Assembly (NCBI GenBank): GCA_002366775.1
Contig: DFBW01000090.1
Location: forward strand, 1-6,886
DNA: 6,886 nucleotides
Direction of reading: 5' to 3'
Source of the DNA: Roseovarius sp. UBA3070
GTDB taxonomy: Bacteria; Pseudomonadota; Alphaproteobacteria; Rhodobacterales; Rhodobacteraceae
Made by a program: the position numbers and the translations under genes. Positions within the stretch are counted from its first letter, which is position 1. Each line of letters begins with the position of its first letter. The notes beneath the pieces were generated by a model. That model ran no database searches and was not told the origin of the DNA. It worked only from the letters and a program-made list of their open reading frames with translations. Below, piece after piece: positions 5,081-6,886 of the stretch.

Positions 5081-6097
5081 ATGCGCAGGATTCGATGTGC
5101 CATCTATACGCGTAAATCCAGCGAGGAGGGGCTCGAGCAGGAGTTCAACTCGCTGGATGCCCAAAGAGAGGCATGTGAAGCCTACATCACTAGCCAGCGC
5201 CATGAAGGCTGGGAATTGCTCGACAGGCACTACGATGATGGTGGCATCTCAGGTGGGCATTTGGATCGATCAGCGTTGCAGCAACTGATGCGGGATGTTG
5301 ACGACAGGCAGGTGGATCAGATTGTCGTCTACAAAATTGATCGGTTGACGCGATCCCTGGCAGACTTTTCCAAGCTGGTGGATCGGTTGGACAAGGCCGA
5401 GGCGTCCTTTGTCTCTGTGACCCAAAGCTTCAACACCGGCACGAGTATGGGGAGGTTGACGTTGAACGTACTGCTAAGCTTTGCGCAGTTTGAACGCGAG
5501 GTGACGGCAGAACGCATCCGCGACAAGATCGCAGCTTCCAAACGTAAAGGGCTCTGGATGGGTGGCAGCGTGCCACTGGGCTATGATGCGGATGGACGAA
5601 CCCTCAAGATCAACGAAGGTGAAGCCGATTCCATAAGGGCGCTCTACGATCTCTATGAAGAGCATGGCGCGCTGAACCGGGTCGCAAAAGCCGCTGAGCA
5701 TTCTGGCATCCTATCGCGCAGGCGTCAGACTAAAGCTGGTCACTGGCGGGGTGGCAACGTGCTATCCCGGGGTCACATCCATCACATCCTGACGAGCCCA
5801 ATCTATGCCGGGCGCATTCCGCACAAAGGCAATACCCATGAGGGGCAGCATCCTGCCATCATTGATCCAGTGCGATGGGAAAGCGTTCAGGTGCAGCTTG
5901 CAAGTAAGGCGCTCAAGCAGACATCAGACCTCTTTCGGAGAACCAGTCCATCGCCGCTGACCGGAAAGCTGTTCGACGAAAATGGCAACCGCCTGTCTCC
6001 CAGCCATTCGAAGAAACGTGGACGACGTTATCGCTATTACATCTCCCGTAAGCTGGTGACCGGGAGAAAGGATGATCTGCAGGGCAGGGGATGGTGA
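5081..6097 (+). CDS. Large serine recombinase, N-terminal 338 residues (ends at in-frame TGA)
   Basis: A site-specific DNA recombinase that cuts through a Ser-DNA intermediate. I chose the ATG at 5081 because GGAG (5069-5072) is well spaced; GTG at 5072 is an alternative. The resolvase domain spans about 1-150: YTRKSS with catalytic Ser13 and Arg11, DDGGISGGHLDR (52-63), YKIDRLTRS with Asp87, Arg88 and Arg91, and the long helix FAQFEREVTAERI. The PF07508-type recombinase domain follows (PLGYD to HILTSPIYAGRIPHKG, about 165-260), then a GRRYRYYIS strand region. As in many relatives of this group, the Cys residues of the zinc ribbon are not seen. The product stops at codon 339, TGA (6095-6097), where relatives have Arg in GWRLPA. 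The catalytic domain is complete but the C-terminal DNA-binding part is cut off, so recombination is probably impaired unless the second half is supplied. Confidence 0.9.
   Translation: MRRIRCAIYTRKSSEEGLEQEFNSLDAQREACEAYITSQRHEGWELLDRHYDDGGISGGHLDRSALQQLMRDVDDRQVDQIVVYKIDRLTRSLADFSKLVDRLDKAEASFVSVTQSFNTGTSMGRLTLNVLLSFAQFEREVTAERIRDKIAASKRKGLWMGGSVPLGYDADGRTLKINEGEADSIRALYDLYEEHGALNRVAKAAEHSGILSRRRQTKAGHWRGGNVLSRGHIHHILTSPIYAGRIPHKGNTHEGQHPAIIDPVRWESVQVQLASKALKQTSDLFRRTSPSPLTGKLFDENGNRLSPSHSKKRGRRYRYYISRKLVTGRKDDLQGRGW
6086..6091 (+). promoter_or_regulatory. Possible re-initiation site for the recombinase second half
   Basis: AGGGGA lies 6 bases before the TTG at 6098, which directly follows the TGA. 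A ribosome that has just terminated could restart here. These bases also encode part of the recombinase, so the match may be chance. Confidence 0.3.
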
Positions 6098-6703
6098 TTG
6101 CCAGCGGAAGCGCTGGAGGTCTTTGTGCAGCAGGCGGTTCAGAGGCAGCTGCAATCCAGCATTGGCATTTGGTTATCTCAGTCAAACGACCCGGAGATAC
6201 ACCAACGGGCCCTGGCGCTTTTGGACCAACCAGACGGGATGCTGAGCATGGTTGATCGTGTTGATCTTCAAGATGGATCACTGACCATTGCATTGGCCAA
6301 AACCGTTTTGAACCAGGAGCTTGGCATAGGCATCGAGAGATTTGCGTTAAGCGGGCTTACTTTTACGATCCCATTCAATCTGCGTCGCCGCAGTGTGGAA
6401 ACTCGGTTTGTGATGGGCGGACAGACATCGGGGCTGGATATGTCATTGATTGCAAACATCGCGCGGTCGCATCAGTGGCTGGACCGGATCAAGAACGGCG
6501 AGACGTTGGATCAGATTGCCGATAGTGATAAAACCACCAAGAAGCGTGTTCAGCAAACCCTGAACTTTGCCTTCCTCGCGCCGGACATTGTATGCGATAT
6601 CGTTGCGGGCAAACAATCAATTGGCCTGACCTCGACCTGGATTGCCACGCATGAGGTCCCCATCTGTTGGGATAAGCAACGCTGGCTCATCGCAACGCTC
6701 TGA
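6098..6703 (+). pseudogene. Large serine recombinase, C-terminal 201 residues (same frame, after the TGA)
   Basis: This continues the recombinase in the same reading frame directly after the TGA; with the upstream part and one restored codon the protein would be 540 residues, normal for the family. LPAEALEVFVQQAV starts the helical region. The later segments RFVMGGQTSGLDMSLIANIARSHQWLDRIKNGETL and the HTH-like ADSDKTTKKRVQQTLNFAFLAPDIVCDIVAGKQ, then a final VPICWDKQRWLIATL, match the usual C-terminus, which in this group contributes DNA binding. There is no frameshift and no other stop, so decay is recent or the two halves are made separately through the TTG at 6098. Whether it is translated cannot be seen. 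A single C-to-T change (CGA to TGA) would explain the stop. Confidence 0.85.
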
Positions 6704-6871
6704 CACCACACCAAACTGGTAAGACGAAACTGCCCGACAGAGACACGGCGCAGATGTGCGGGTCATTTGTCTCGCCATTTGCGTCTCTGCAAACCAACCC
6801 CACCGCCAAGCCTTTGAAACCACGCGAAAGTCTCGCGCAAACTCGAAAGAACTGGTTTTGGCGGGGGTAAG
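6704..6871. other. Intergenic stretch with a loose inverted repeat
   Basis: No gene is seen. ACCCCACCGCCAA (6797-6809) is nearly the inverse of TTGGCGGGGGT (6858-6868): seven bases (CCGCCAA / TTGGCGG) pair exactly, and an extra base interrupts the rest. A small CGCG...CGCG hairpin lies inside near 6823-6838. AACTGGT occurs as a direct repeat near 6714 and 6851. These could be processing or termination structures for a minus-strand tRNA, or part of a recombination site; none is strong. Confidence 0.3.
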
Positions 6872-6886
6872 TGGCAGCCCGTAGGG
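6872..6886 (-). tRNA. tRNA-Glu, 3' end only (partial)
   Basis: Read on the minus strand, the last 15 bases are CCCTACGGGCTGCCA: the end of a T stem (CCCT), a 7-base acceptor strand (ACGGGCT), discriminator G and encoded CCA. This matches the 3' end that I recall for alphaproteobacterial tRNA-Glu, whose 5' strand is GGCCCGT with a G1-U72 pair. The rest of the gene lies beyond the window, so the anticodon and fold cannot be checked. The call is from memory of one short motif and could be chance, or a short att-like copy of a tRNA end. Confidence 0.5.

Noticed and set aside
6095..6097. TGA as selenocysteine or a programmed read-through codon
   Set aside because: The family residue here is Arg, no convincing SECIS-type hairpin follows directly, and selenocysteine has no role in serine recombinases. 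A nonsense change or split gene is simpler.
5913..6293. Minus-strand open frame of 126 codons across the recombinase stop
   Set aside because: It is antisense to strongly family-like recombinase sequence, has no family resemblance and is a shadow of that gene's codon pattern.
1..6886. CRISPR array, prophage structural genes, toxin-antitoxin pair or replication origin
   Set aside because: No regularly spaced repeats, capsid, tail or terminase genes, paired small toxin-type genes, or iteron/DnaA-box clusters were seen on either strand.

Overview
The window looks like a worn accessory or island region from an alphaproteobacterium, probably of the Rhodobacterales. The grounds are indirect: moderately high GC, a DUF3489 / DUF2924 / serine-recombinase gene set of a kind common in alphaproteobacteria, IS3-type debris, and a tRNA-Glu-like 3' end at the right border. 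No species can be named from the sequence alone.

Left part (1-1358). The window opens inside an NTF2-like (SnoaL-like) gene. About 370 bases without a convincing gene follow, holding a strong imperfect hairpin and possibly an old IS5-type end. A tyrosine recombinase/integrase gene with a good ribosome binding site (start 666) then breaks off around 1000, before its catalytic His/Arg and Tyr boxes. Just beyond, position 1081 closes what looks like the right terminal repeat of an IS3-family element, so an IS plus deletion probably destroyed the integrase.

Middle part (1359-4117). An apparently intact alpha/beta hydrolase has a complete Ser93-Asp213-His241 triad. It is followed by a short orphan reading frame, then by an imine-reductase-like NAD(P)-dependent oxidoreductase that lost its C-terminal end when an IS3-family element inserted at 3137. 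That IS is itself truncated: orfA is whole, but orfB stops inside the conserved HSDRGSQ motif at 4117, so the third catalytic acidic residue and the right end are gone. The DNA joined to it carries 37 codons that look like the tail of another lost gene.

Right part (4233-6886). A compact operon reads DUF3489 (winged-helix-like), DUF2924, then a large serine recombinase. The first two genes overlap by 4 bases and the third starts one base after the second stops. The operon leader can fold into nested hairpins that hide the DUF3489 ribosome binding site. The recombinase is split by one in-frame TGA where relatives usually have Arg (GWR-LPA); the same frame runs on for 201 codons to a normal family C-terminus, and a TTG with an upstream AGGGGA directly follows the stop. 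About 170 bases without a gene lead to a 15-base match to the 3' end of a minus-strand tRNA-Glu at the window edge.

Overall, at least four recombination-related genes are damaged, while the hydrolase, the DUF3489 gene and the DUF2924 gene look intact. The most interesting unit is the DUF3489-DUF2924-recombinase operon with its structured leader and split recombinase; its biological role is not established by anything visible here.
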